Assembly: GCA_002049455.2 (NCBI GenBank)
Contig: KV919203.1
Coordinates: 1-49,464, forward strand
DNA length: 49,464 nt
Direction: 5' to 3'
Source of the DNA: Porphyra umbilicalis
Lineage: Eukaryota > Rhodophyta > Bangiophyceae > Bangiales > Bangiaceae
Both the position numbers and the translations under genes were made by a program. Position 1 is the stretch's first letter; every line of letters begins with the position of its first letter. Below, in pieces: positions 12,418 through 23,566 of the stretch. The notes below the pieces were generated by a model. The model had not been told where the DNA came from. It worked only from the letters and a program-made list of their open reading frames with translations, and ran no database searches.

Positions 12418-14345
12418 TCACCAATGGATTTCTCATACGTACTTGACAACTCAGAAGACGCGTGTCAAGGCATATTATCTGGGCGTGGCACTCAGCCGCG
12501 CCCAGTCGCGAGTGGGCCTAGGGTTGTTATGTGAGCCCCTATGTTGGGCGCGCTGGGCGTGTTAGCACCCCATGAGCGCCTTGTCAGCGCCTACCAGCGC
12601 CATCTGCGCCCCGAGCGCCCTCGGTAGCCCCCCATCAAATGCAGCTACAGTCCACCATGCTTCTACAGATCTAGGAGTTGATTTCTTGTGAATAACCAGC
12701 TTCAAGGAGACTTGACCTCATCTGGTCTTTCCAAAGCAGCCGATGGAGCGAGTCAAGAGGGGAGCGTATCCGGTGTAGGGATGGCTGCCGGCGGGAGCAC
12801 GCGAGCCGCGGCCGTACCTGCTTCGGAAACTCCGTGCCTGTGCCGGTAGCCGCACATTTGTCTTCATGCTTCTGTCCCGCTCGCAGAGCGGCAAAGACAT
12901 GAGAATGAAGTGCCTGCTGCAGCAGCGGCGCCAGTACCAGTCACCTCACTGGTACCCGCCGCGCGTCCAGCATCATCGCCACCATCGTTTGCGCCGCCAC
13001 TTGGGGGACCTCCATCTTCAGGGTTGGACACGTCCGAGCCGAGCAGCGCTAACAAGATCGCACAGTTCTCGCGTGTCGACGACGTCTCTGCAGGGTCAAG
13101 CGAGCGGGGGCGGCGGTCGTTTTCCATGAAGGTTAGAGTTGTTGGATGCGTACAGAGGGGGGATTGGCACAAGGGGGGAGGCGGGAGTGGTGAGACACAC
13201 AGTCACGCGTCTCGAATTTAACCAGCAAAGCATTCGTGAGCAAAGAACAGCGCCTCGGCCGTTGATGCTGGCGCCCAAGTAACAGCGCTCAAGCGGCGTT
13301 GTTCAGTCGTCCGCGCCCCATTCCCCAAGAATGAACAAAACGTCGTTAATGCGTCGATGGATCGAATCAGAGTACTGCTCCCTTGCGGTACAGACTGTAT
13401 GGTGCTCTTCAATAATGTGGCCACTCATACTTGTGCTTGTTTGTCGACAAGTAGATGGGAACCACTAAATCTCGATGTCGGACGACTGACACGAGGTCTA
13501 TGGCAGCCGATGGGTGCACGGAGATACAAGGACACAGGCATGCTAGGTTCTGTTTGGCACGGTGAACAAGGCTAATGCTGCAGCTCATTGGATAATGCCA
13601 TGAGCCCTCTTGCATGCTCTCCGACATTTGCACTGGAAAATGCAGCCGAGCGGTTCGCAGGAATCATTGTTGCGGTAGACACCCTGGCTACCCTCCCAAC
13701 CACATAGACAAGCGCCACCCCGCAAGAGAGCCATCCTGTTGGTCAGGCCCTTTGGTCCTGATGTGATCTGGCCGGCGTCTTGGGGCGCGCCCGATGGAGG
13801 TCCGCCCCGCAGTGGCCAAAAAGTCAAATGCTTCTTAACCTAGGGCCATCTGTGGCCACAGTGGCCACAACCGACGGCCGTAAGAAGGCCCCATTGTCGT
13901 AAGCGAGGACCCGGCGAGATCGTCAGCCACAGGGCTGTGCGACGGGCATCCCGTCATCATCACGTCTTCTTTGCCATCAACCACGCTCGCCGCTTCTCCC
14001 GCTCTCCTCCCGGCCAACGCGCATGTGGCCTACTTTGCAATGTAAGGGTGATCCAATTGCCAATATCTGGGTCCCGCCGACGGCCCCAGCCATGACGCTC
14101 GTACTGTACACTGAAGGGCGTTCAGTGCCGGATAACGCTTCACCAGAGCCACCCACTCTACGAGCCGGGGCAATGCGTCCAGATAGTCTGTATTCATAAG
14201 GCCTTTTGCACGACTTGCGGTGTCACCGGTCACCTGTACGGGACGCAGACCTCAACTGCGCGCGCTTCAAGATCAACGACAAGGGCATCGTCGTAAGGAA
14301 GCAGAACCGCACGCCATTGACAACTAAGGACTTTGTGTGCACCTC
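12418..14345. other. Degraded region with coding-like scraps
   Basis: No intact gene. At 12910-13129 one frame reads as an Ala/Pro/Ser-rich peptide ending in SSANKIAQFSRVDD, which has a more protein-like composition than its surroundings. At about 14130-14240 a frame reads HKAFCTTCGVTGH (C-x2-C-x4-H), followed in another frame at about 14250-14345 by NCARFKINDKGIVVRKQN. Both lie just upstream of the ORF at 14346 and may be frameshifted 5' portions of it. Confidence 0.35.
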
Positions 14346-15146
14346 ATGACGGACGCGGCGATCGCCGCCCCCCTGAGCAACACCCAGAGTAACGCGGCGG
14401 CCAAGGCCGTCGAAAGCCATGAGCGCCGCGTTTCGAGCGCTCGCTTGATCGAGAACGTCAACGCCGGCGGCATCGACTCGGACGAGACCGTCTATCTCTT
14501 GGAGAACATGGGCATAAAATCGGCGCTGCTGAGCGCAAAAAACAAGGACTTCTTCATGAACCTGACTAAGGGCGCACACTTGGGTGCGATCGAGGCGTCC
14601 CGCATGGCAGCGGAAGCTGCTGAAATCAGCCTGGATGAGAAGTCAGGCGGCAAGGAGGAACGGGTGAAAACCGGCGGCGAGCAGTCGCACGCCACAAAGA
14701 AAGCGCGTGCCGGCGGCGATGCCAAGAGGAAGGCCGCATTTACGATAAACAAGGCGCGCAGGAGCCGCACGGACCGCTATGCGCGCGCTGTATCGATGAG
14801 CCGCACGCGCAGCCGGGCGTTCCGGCCAGGCAAGCACCGTCTGGATAAGGCTACCAGCGCTGGTGGGCGCAGTTCGGCGGCTGCATTGGGGTCGGGGCTT
14901 GATGGTCTTCTCGACGTCAATGGCACCTCGTCCGAAGTCCGTGATATTTCCTGGCCCGATGGCGTGCGCGCAGCGTTCTTCGCCCGCCTGCCTTCCGTTC
15001 TTTCTCCATCTTTTGCCGCGACCCCTTCGGTCAAGCTAGCGCACATGTTACTTGACAGCATGTGCCAGTGCCCGATGCGCGACGTCGACGAGGTGCTGGG
15101 CGGAGTGGTGGTCAAGGACGCTGTGGACAGCCACATCCGTGGCTAG
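14346..15146 (+). CDS. Unrecognised 267-codon protein, possibly a truncated 3' part
   Basis: The frame is open from just after a TAA at 14325 and has a first ATG at 14346; the stop is TAG 15144. I do not recognise the family. The N-terminal 110 residues are Ala-rich and probably helical. A segment (SDETVYLLENMGIKSALL) is followed by a Lys/Arg-rich middle from about residue 120 (KKARAGGDAKRKAAF and ARRSRTDRYARA) that could act as a nuclear localisation signal. The C-terminus contains DGVRAAFFARLPSVL and a CQCPMRDVDEVL stretch. A C-x2-C-x4-H motif in other frames at about 14200-14240, followed by NCARFKINDKG, suggests that the original protein was longer and that the 5' part is frameshifted. 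No signal peptide or membrane span is seen. It could be a host gene or an element-encoded protein. Confidence 0.4.
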   Translation: MTDAAIAAPLSNTQSNAAAKAVESHERRVSSARLIENVNAGGIDSDETVYLLENMGIKSALLSAKNKDFFMNLTKGAHLGAIEASRMAAEAAEISLDEKSGGKEERVKTGGEQSHATKKARAGGDAKRKAAFTINKARRSRTDRYARAVSMSRTRSRAFRPGKHRLDKATSAGGRSSAAALGSGLDGLLDVNGTSSEVRDISWPDGVRAAFFARLPSVLSPSFAATPSVKLAHMLLDSMCQCPMRDVDEVLGGVVVKDAVDSHIRG

Positions 15147-17952
15147 ACGCTGGCAAGCGGGTCGCTCTCGGCCGCGCAAGTATCCGAATGGCTCTGCGCC
15201 GCGATACCTGGCGTGATGCCGGCGTCGACGTCGACTCCAATGGCGCGGGCTGTAACTGACGTCATCGAGCGTGCTGCTGCCTGTGCGGCGACAGCGTCTA
15301 GAGTCAACACTCCGGCACAGCGCCTGCCAGCGTAAGCGAAAGACAGAGAGGGTGTGTGACCAGAGTATTCTCGGCTGGGAGTGTGGGGCTGGTGTGCGGG
15401 TCGAATCGCCGGCAGTCGCCAAGGGACACTGGTGTTTGCATGATTGATTCGAATTTCTCTGGTCGCCAAGAAAATCTCATATCGAGCCAGGTTCCACAGA
15501 AGCCGACTCTGTTCTCCTCCCCACCCTCGCCCGGCCTCGAAGCGCCATGGCCAAGTCACTGCAGACACATGTGCGGTCTGCCTCTCCGACAGCAGCTGCT
15601 GCATTAGTGCTCTCGACGGTCCATGCCAACGAGGGGTTGTTTCGGGTTGCTGCGAGGAAACAAGTGGTCGTCGTATTGTCGTCTGCGGTCCTGTTGTGAT
15701 CGGGCAGAGCGTGGTGGTGCGGTGGTCATGGAGCTTGTAAACATTCTACAGGCGGTGGTAATAGGCTCAATGTCAATGCTGATGGTGTCCGTTGCGCGTG
15801 AAGAGCGCAAGGTTACTGTGGCTGCCCGCCCTCCCGCACCTCGTTAACGCCACCGGCCCTGCAAGCATCGCCACCCGCCTTCAGTGCTTCCGCCGGCATC
15901 CCCCTTCTCTGCCACCGCCGTGACCGCGAACGTCCCCCCTCCTTTCCACTTTCGTCACCTGTAGAGGGCTAGCGGCGGCCCTACACCTCGTTCGAAGGAC
16001 TGAGAGTGCTGGAGCTCGGCGCTCTCCCACCGATGGTGCACGAACAGACCACGGCGCCTCTTTTGTTGTCGACACCGTGGCAGTGGAAGATCGAAGGAGT
16101 CGCAGGTGCCGCCGACAAAGGCGACTCGCCCAAAAACGGACCCAAGAGCGAAGAACAAGACTGCGGAGAAAGACAACAACGGCGGTGGCGCTTCTCCGAT
16201 GGTGGTGACGGGGAAGACAGACGACGTCGTGCGGGAGGTGCGTGTTGGCGCCGTTGCAGCCGCGGAGCAGTTCGCGGCGGCCGGCACTCCTCTCGTGGCC
16301 GCCGGTGACGTGACGTCGGCGGGCAAAGGCGTGTCGTCAGCGGGCAAGGGCGGCCGTCTGTACGGCGCAGGGCGAGTGGAGCGGTAGTCTTCGTGCCGCT
16401 CATCGAGGAGCCAGTTGGTGGGGCGGCGGACGTCATCGTTGTGGTCGTTTGGCGTGTCAAGCATGCGACAGGGGAGGCAAGGGGCAGAGTGGCCATCGGC
16501 GTCGACTCGGGGCGGAGGGGCATGCGTCGCCATACAAGGCAACGACTCCCTGGTGAGCAAGTAACGCCCGTGAGCCGTCGCAAGCATCTAGGTGCTGCGT
16601 TTTGTTCTGTTAAATAGCGGGTGTGGGGGGTTTGTACTGGGGGGGGCGACGGCGGTGGCGGCATTGAGGTAGGCGCGCACCTTGTCCTGTGTGCCACGTT
16701 TTTCGTCCATGCCCGCCACCAATAGGACATCTGTGGTCTAGAAGTGCCCCGGGACCAGGTTGGAGGTTGCGGCGGTGGACTGCGCCACAAACGCTTTGGC
16801 CTTTGTCAGACAGGCGGTGGCGGCAGCGTCCAGCCGTCGTTTGAACCCTGCCAGAAACGGGCGGCAGGGAGGGATCGCCCGATCAACACTCTGATACAGA
16901 GTCGTTCTCTTGGTACTCATTTCCTCGGGTGCTCTCCTTCCCGCCACCGTGAGCGCCACGCCTGGGAGTCCACCCCCCGTGCGCGCGCTTCCGCGTGTCA
17001 TCATCTCCGCCCAACGCGCCTGTTGGTGCCAAGCGCGCGGCATTCCTTTAAGTCCTCTTCACGGTCCGCGGCAGGAAGACAGCGGGCAGCCAAGTCTTGG
17101 TGGACGCCGCCAGAAAGCCGCAGGGCATGCAAGGTCACAGCGACGACTTCCGCACGAAGCTGATTGCTCGCGCGGCGGCGTACTTCCAGAGAGAAGGTGG
17201 CACCGCAACTCCGCTGGTGCGGCACGCCTCATGTCAGCACAACGATGCGGCGCTCGGAAGCGTCCCCATCTGGTGACGCCGGACGGACATGGCAGCGCCG
17301 ACGCCATTTGCTCGAGCCGGCGCTGACTAAGCGGCCGATGATGCATGGGCTGTCCCCCAGTAGGCAGTACCTCGGCGCGTTCGGCCAGTAACACGGTGAT
17401 AGCGACGGGGAGCGGCCGGCCCGCGCAGCTGTTTCGCCTCAAACGCGACGGAGTCATCACAGATATCTGGTGCTGGTTCGCGGATTTTCACGTCCGGTCC
17501 AGCAACTATGGCTCCCGGCGCTGTCAGTGCGTCCAGAAGCATTCGCGGAATCGCCAGGGAGCTCCAGATTTTCCAGTAAGGGAACAGTCGAATCCTGGCC
17601 CGGCGATGCGGGATCAGACACCACGGATGCCGGCTTCCGCCATTGTGTTCGATCTGTGGACCTCAATCACAGCTGGCGAGGGGCACGTTTTAACGGAACT
17701 CTCTTCCCGTGCCTGTTGGAGGGCTTTCCGAAGAGACTGCCAACGGACAACTGGCATGCCAGCCTGCAGCCATACGATACCTCGCAGCGAGGGTCTCAGA
17801 TTTGTTTGCCGAACGGCGTGTGTGGCCGCCTATCCTGTTCGACAGAAGCCTTCGGACTTGCATCTGGGCGAGTCGCGGCCGGGCCAGCCACTGCCGGCCA
17901 CCTCCACGCCGACGTCGCTCTGATCGGCGACACCAAAGACGTGTGAGTCAAC
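15147..17952. other. No confident gene; possible 5' extension of the ePHD gene
   Basis: On the plus strand at about 17096-17276 a frame reads like real protein (DDFRTKLIARAAAYFQREGG). On the minus strand 16738-17043 also reads plausibly (VDRAIPPCRPFLAGFKRRLD). Neither has a recognised domain. Frame 1 from 17470 to the TGA at 17944 is open and in phase with the ePHD gene that follows. It could be its upstream part if that TGA was once CGA. Confidence 0.35.
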
Positions 17953-18637
17953 ATGACGCCTTCACGGCGACCGGCGGGCGTCAGCTCATTGCACGACAAC
18001 AATGAGGTAGCGGCGGGAACCGTGGATGTTATCTCCCTCATCATCCCGCCCCTGCCTCCCGCGAACGATGATGTTGCCGCAGTCTCGACGCCTCCACCTC
18101 TCGTCCATCCATCTTTCCCGCCAACGCCCTCGTCTCCCGCGAACGATGCTGCTGTCGCAGGATCAGCGTCTCCTCCAATAGTACAACCATATCTTTCCCC
18201 CCTACCACCTTCTGCAGCTGTTCCAGTCTTACTGTCCCCTCCACTGGAAATTGCACCACTGCGACCAGTGTACCTCTCGTCCAATTCGTTGGACAAGGAC
18301 CCGACGTACGACCCCTCCCCCACGAACAGTCGCCGACACAGCGTGCGCGGTGAGCGCTCGGGGGTGGCCGATAAAGACCCCGACTGCAACTTTTGTCCGG
18401 GGCTCTCGAGGACCGGTGGCGTGTTGGCTTCAGAGCTACTTGGGCCCTTTCAAGCGCGCAGTAAGGTGGGAAAGGGCAACATGCTCCTCTGGGTGCACGG
18501 GGTGTGCCCTGTGGTCCCCCGAGGTCTACATCGACCCCGACACGACTGCGATGGTGGGTGTTCACGAGACGTACAGGCGCGGCCGGCGTCTGCGCTGCAG
18601 CGAGTGTGCGCGCATTGGGCCGACGGTGGGATGCTAC

Positions 18638-19829
18638 CAGGGGTTGTCAGGCTATGCATTTTCAGGCGAAATACGATACGGATACACGCCGATTCCGAAT
18701 ATCTGATGACGGATAACTCGCATAACAAAGATCCGGATGCAGATACGTGCCTCCAAAACCGGATTGACACTGCTACCCTCCAAAAATTGGCGGTTGCAGA
18801 GAAAAGGCAGGCAGAGCCGACGACACAGCATAGAAATGAAGTCGGATTGACTGTTCGAAAAGCCACGATCGTACTATTGGCTGAGAGCTACTGCCAGTAA
18901 TCTTGCAAGCAAATCAACGTGTCTTGCAGGGGTCACGCAGAGCCATTGCAACCCACAATGAGATTTCCTGAGATTTTTGGGCCGCTTGATTGGGCCTGAC
19001 GAGGGCATGGAGAGGGTTCTGGGCCAGACCTGTGATTCGTCTTGAGATCAACAAGTTTCTCAAGATTTCTTGAGATCCTTATGTGCATTTCCAGAGCCCA
19101 GAGCTGCATGAGGAGACTGTGTAAGGAACTCACATGATTCCTAGCGTTTCGATTGGTCCGCGTACGCTGTTGAATGATTGCAACCACTCTTCAACCGCCA
19201 TTTTTTGGAGGTCAGCAACAAGTAGATTATATCCGTATCTGAATACGATTATCGTATCCGATTATATTCCTACAAGTCTGCCAGGCCGCGCAATTAGGGC
19301 CAGAGAGAGGCGCCATTGAGTGCTAGGTGGACGTCAAGTACGACGTGACATTCACATTCGATGAGTGCGCCCGAAAAGGCGCGGTCCAGGCGGTTCCCCG
19401 CCGTTTTTGTTAACGGTCGTCTGAAGGACCATTCGGAAATTCGTGTCACATTTTGCTGATATCGCAAGCGGGCCAAGTCGCGTGCCTGAGCGGTTTCTTC
19501 CGGGTCGGGCTAGATTTCCGCTTGTCGCTGCAACATGCTTGCCCATGAATCTTGCGATGGTCGGATTGTGAAAAGAGTGGTGGACTGCGTTTTACCGGAA
19601 TTCTGCCGGCCCGAGAAGTTTAATAATCTTGTATATCCCTGTATCCTGACTTTCATATGTGGGATACGGATCTGATATAATCTTACAATTTTTGTCGGAC
19701 GGGATAGATACGTCCTCTCCTCTCTTTCTCATAATGCATTTAGGATATGCGTCCCCGGCGCGTATCCAAAGTGGATACGGATATAATGCATGGGTATTTT
19801 CCTCGTGGATATATCCATGACAACCCCTG
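18638..19829 (+). mobile_element. Non-autonomous hAT element N1, copy 1, with nested MITE
   Basis: The ends are CAGGGGTTGTCA (left) and its reverse complement (right), typical of hAT termini. The 8-bp flanks are GATGCTAC (18630-18637) and GATGCTAA (19830-19837), a target-site duplication with one difference in the last base. It aligns over both arms with copy 2 at 39709-40461, which is 753 bp long; the extra length here is a MITE at 18771-19218. Both arms are rich in CGGAT/ATCCG motifs, a likely transposase-binding array. No hAT transposase or dimerisation domain is present. The element lies inside the second half of an ePHD finger. Confidence 0.88.
18771..19218 (+). mobile_element. MITE-like inverted-repeat element, copy B, nested in hAT N1
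   Basis: The left end (GCTACCCTCCAAAAATTGG) and right end (ATTTTTTGGAGGTCAGCAA) form an inverted repeat matching that of copy A at 11921-12417. The interior aligns with copy A in reverse orientation. The other hAT N1 copy has continuous sequence here (about 39830-39845), so that copy represents the site before this insertion. The exact ends are uncertain by a few bases, and no target duplication is clear. Confidence 0.85.
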
Positions 19830-20106
19830 GATGCTAAATACCTGCATGCAAGAAAGTCTTCTACTTCCTTTGCCTCAAGGCCGGCGGGTGCCACCTCGAG
19901 AAATACAGCCATCTCGTTTTGTGCGAGCGGCAAAAGGGCGAAGCCGCCAGCGTCAAGCTCACGTGGCAGATGCAGCACATTGCGGCTGCCACGGCGGCGG
20001 CGGTGGCGAGAAAGGAAGCCGTGGCTGCGGCCTGCGCGGACGACTCTGACGCAGGGAAGGACGCCCCGCACTCCCCCTTCACGGGGCTTCGCCGCGGAAA
20101 ACCGAG

Positions 20107-20301
20107 ATGATCGTCTCTCGCGCCGGGGTTATAGCTGCCTCCTCCCCGGATGGGAAGGAGGTGACGGTAGCCCGCCGAAAGCGACGTGTGCTTGGGCCAG
20201 GGGAGCGGCTGATACTGGGCGACCGACCAATGCGTGTACCCGCGAACCTATTGGAAGGCATTCTGGCCAGGTTGTCAGCTGCCGTCAAGGCCCCCTCCTG
20301 A
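20107..20301 (+). pseudogene. Possible frameshifted continuation of the ePHD gene
   Basis: The ATG at 20107 overlaps the stop of the upstream frame, and the frame stays open to TGA 20299. The peptide is basic (ARRKRRVLGPGERL) and ends with a helical stretch (ANLLEGILARLSAAV). No known domain is recognised. Its position directly after the ePHD right half, one frame away, suggests the same ancestral protein with an indel near 20100. An independent short ORF is the alternative. Confidence 0.3.
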
Positions 20302-20377
20302 GACTCGTTAGCGAAGCAATGGCCAATTTCCGGACCGGAAAAGCCGCGTCGGTCGCCGGTCGTGCATTTCAAAACCT

Positions 20378-20989
20378 TTGGCAGGCACGTGCTTTTCGAC
20401 GGGGGGAGCTGCGGCCCTCTTTGACTGTTATTTTGGCGTCGTACGACACCAAGCTTGTGGCTCCTTCGTCCCAGCCATTGTCGCCACCTGCGGCAATCCC
20501 GGTGGGCAAGGGAAGGTCGCGTGCTGTTCGCGGGGGTCCTGGATGGCGCTCGGCGACCTTAACGGGAGAAAGAGGTGCAAGGGGGGGGGGGGGAATGCCC
20601 AAGTATCCGCAAAAGGGCCTGCTTCGGGACTACCGCGCGCGTCGTCACCGGACCATGGTGCGGGCATGTCTGGTAAGCTGGATGCTGCCGCCACGGCTGC
20701 TGCACTCAGAGACTTCTTGCCCCCGACGCGCCGCGGCGTTGACCTGACGAAACCCAACGAAGGCTCTGCGGCGCGCGTCGGCTCGGCTGCGGGCAGTTCC
20801 CAGCTGGGCGCGGTCCACAGAAAGCTGTTTGGCGTGGAAGCGGGCCGTATGGATGACCAAGCTGACAAGCGGGACAGCATTGTTCCTGTCAAAGTCGTGC
20901 TCTCCGGCGGCGCAGCGAAAGCGGCGGCGGCCCTGGACAAGTCTGCTGCATCATTGGCGGCGGCGGCAACTCAGAGGCAGTCGTTGTGA
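20378..20989 (+). pseudogene. Coding-like ORF, possible C-terminal remnant of the same gene
   Basis: This frame is open to TGA 20987. Its second half, from about 20665, is the more protein-like part: an Ala-rich helical segment (SGKLDAAATAAALRDFL), then RRGVDLTKPNEGSAARVG and an acidic/basic segment before another Ala-rich helix. The first half includes a Gly run caused by a 13-base G homopolymer near 20580, a likely site of length change. No recognised family. It has the same orientation as the ePHD gene, 270 bases downstream of its last continuous frame. Confidence 0.3.
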
Positions 20990-22842
20990 GACTCCGAAAA
21001 GCAAGTGCCTACCGTGGCGGCCACAGCGGATGGTGTGCGCCCACCCGCATCATTGGCGTCGGTGCCTTGCGCAGTGGTGGCCGCTTGTCCTCCTTCCCGG
21101 CATCATCACGCGGGGATCAAGCACGAAGAGGAAACGCGATGCAAGAGCCAGTGGCAGGATAAGAGAGCGACGAGATTCACGTGCGTGTGATGCGAGTACG
21201 CGCTTCTCGTGTGATCGAGAAGTCACGCTTGCATTAGACGTTGAGTCAGCTAGCCCTTGTCTCTGTTGTATTGCTCTTTCTACGTCGGCGCCGACACACA
21301 TTTTTGAAGGCCCTGCTCTGCGGGACATCACAGCGCCGTCATCATCTCTTCACGTCTCAGACGAAAACGACGGAAAAAAAGAAAGCACAACCAGTCACGT
21401 CTGGCGCTTAATGAGAAAGACTATTGTGCTTAAGAACGAGTGTGTGGCGTGGCAGTGAACAAGAAATACCATCGAGCGTGTCTCCCTGTCTTGCTCGAGT
21501 GATGGTCACACGTAGGCAGCTCGTCAAAAGTGACCTCCCCACCATCTGCTAAGCCCTTGGTTGCACGCGTGCAGTACCTCGTTGTCCTGGAAGGTAGCGC
21601 TTACCACTTGGGCGGCCAGCACGCAGCAGCGCACATAAGAGCAAGTCAAATTGGAGGTCTAGAGTCCTTGAGCAATGGGCCGTCTGGGTGGGTGGCGCGA
21701 CGTCTCGGTATATGAGGGGCCAAAAGAACCGAATGAGCACTTTTTCGAGTTCCACGTCCTCTTTAGCCACTGAAAGCTGCATTCGAGCGTCTCAGCGATA
21801 CCCAACGCAGCCGCCGAGCTCTGCGTTCTGTCTGGCGTACCCGCTCATGTCTGAAGTGCTAGTCTTGACACCATCCCGTGTGCAGGTTCCTGGCACCTGC
21901 GGCCGACTGGACCCCGCGAGCACGCCCACAGGCTCACCGCTTTGGCGCTGGAGGGTGGCTGTAGCGGAATAAACATGAGATGGCTGCTTGACTGGAAGCC
22001 GAGCAGAGCGCCCGCATCGACGGAACCAGTGGCGGCAATCGGCCATGGCACCACCACCGTCCGCTCCCTCGCCACCGCGCGATATCGCCCCTTTTCCACC
22101 ATCTGTGACGCCAAACGGCTTTTGGGGACCTCTACAGCAGGCGTCGATATGCAGGCGTCACGGGCGGCGACTTCGTCTCCCGTCAAGCGGGGATTTGCCG
22201 TCTTCGACGACGACACGACGCATGCCGCTCTTGGAGCACATCGCCGGCGGCGGCGACGACGGTGCTCTACGCCGGCCGCGAGCGTGACAAAAGCAGAGCT
22301 GCAAGGTCCGCAATGGCGGCGAAGTAGGTACGACGGCGGCGGCGGCGGTGGCATGGTAGGCCGTCCAATTGTAACGGCGGCGGCGGGGGTGGTGCCACGC
22401 AGCGTGCTGTATCACATCCTCCGTAGCAACGGCATTCCCCAGCCATGATGCAGGACGTTAAACTCATGGACTGGAAACCTGCTGGCGCCCACATGGTCGG
22501 CACTGGGGGCGGTGGTGGCGTTGGTTCTGAACACCCGCTTTGCGTTGCGGCTGCTCAGCTGGCCGAGCGAGAGGGGGCAGTTTTAGCTCACGGCCATCTC
22601 GCCCCACGTCTGCGTGTCCAGGCTGGTTGTGATCTCGTCCGGGGACGCCGGTGGGGTGGCGGCAGCGGCGGCGGGGTCGGCGGCGGCTGCATAGTCGCGG
22701 GAACTGCCGCTGCCGCCGCCGCCGCGAGTCTCGGACAGTTGGACGGGGTGTTGCTGCTGAACGCACTTGTGTGCAGGCGGTCGGGAAGCTTTGGTACGCG
22801 GATTATGATCTGGCATGGCAGGCGCGCATTACCACCGAGTGT
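20990..22842. other. No confident gene
   Basis: Frames on both strands are Ala/Arg/Gly-rich from 21940 onwards. Just before the hAT-like element a frame reads AVGKLWYADYDLAWQARITTECMD, which looks like protein and may be part of a gene interrupted at 22851. No domain is recognised. Confidence 0.3.
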
Positions 22843-22850
22843 ATGGACAT

Positions 22851-23558
22851 CAGGGGTTGGTGAGGATAAGTCCTTCGAGGATTTATCCGCACAGAATACT
22901 CGTATCCATTCGGGATGTGGGCTGAGGCTGAAAGCTCGTAATATACTCAACTCGGAGGAAGAAGAGTAGAGCCGTCCTTATCGGAGCCCTTGTGCCAGAA
23001 TAGACAGTACTCAGATCGGACTTGGGACACTCCGCTTTATCCGGGAAGAATATCGGTGAAAACGATAGCGGCAGTGGCGCCTAGAGATTCGTATGCAGGG
23101 GTGCAATAGAATCGTCAAACAAGTCACTTGTCCCATTCGTGTTAGCACAGTTAGTGCAGTCTTCTGAACTTTAGCCGATCCCGACGAGAAGAACTGTTCT
23201 GAACAGATGCACGGCAGTCATGCATTGGGCGGATACACGCGTTTCTGACAGTCCTGCCGACGGCACCAGATGGCGACCGAACCAGGGCAGTCGCCTCTCC
23301 GGCCGATCTTTCTGTGTTCTCCATCCCGCTCAGGAAGCCTGGAGAGTTGCGATCTTATGGAATGTCGCAATCGGATTATATCCTTGATCGTTGCAAATGC
23401 TCAATCCGATATGACTCGTGATCTCCTCCAAAAATTCTCATTTATTCCGTAATTGACTTTTCGATATTGTCAAGAGCCCGGTATGCAATCATTATGTATT
23501 TTCATAAATTGTATCGGAGTACTGACGAAATTTCAGATTCCACCAATCCCTCAGTCCA
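22851..23558. mobile_element. hAT-like element N2, diverged copy
   Basis: It starts with CAGGGGTTGGTGAGG and ends near CCACCAATCCCTC, an imperfect inverted repeat. The 8 bases before it (ATGGACAT, 22843-22850) recur as TTGGACAT at 23559-23566, but about six extra bases lie between the right inverted repeat and that copy. The left arm shares TATCCGCACAG.ATACTCG with the element at 24984-25942, and the right arms share a TTTCATAAA tract. No transposase is present. The right boundary is uncertain. Confidence 0.55.
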
Positions 23559-23566
23559 TTGGACAT

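Larger units (their letters stand above)
17953..20110 (+). pseudogene. Extended PHD (ePHD) zinc-finger gene, split by a hAT element
   Basis: The N-terminal part is a Pro/Ser/Ala-rich linker read in frame 1. The finger then begins with C-x2-C in DPDCNFC (Cys codons 18385 and 18394), followed by LLWVHGVC (His 18496, Cys 18505). The frame shifts to frame 2 here; loss of two bases would restore the usual H-x2-C and CALWSPEVY. The next block, RCSECARIGPTVGCY, ends at 18637, where the hAT element begins. After the element, frame 2 resumes at 19838 with IPACKKVFYFLC, AGGCHLEKYSHLVLC and ERQKGEA, the second half of the same finger. The insertion plus one target copy is 1,200 bp, so the phase is kept. 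ePHD modules usually sit in chromatin proteins (trithorax, BRPF, JADE and PHF types) and help bind nucleosomes or histone tails; this one is not assignable further. The family's His in CxxxFHxxC is Tyr, and the last His is Gln, so zinc binding would fail. Frame 2 ends at TGA 20108. Confidence 0.7.

Noticed and set aside
18450..18866. Minus-strand ORF similar to one at 12231-12446
   Set aside because: The similarity comes from the shared MITE end, not from homologous protein-coding genes.
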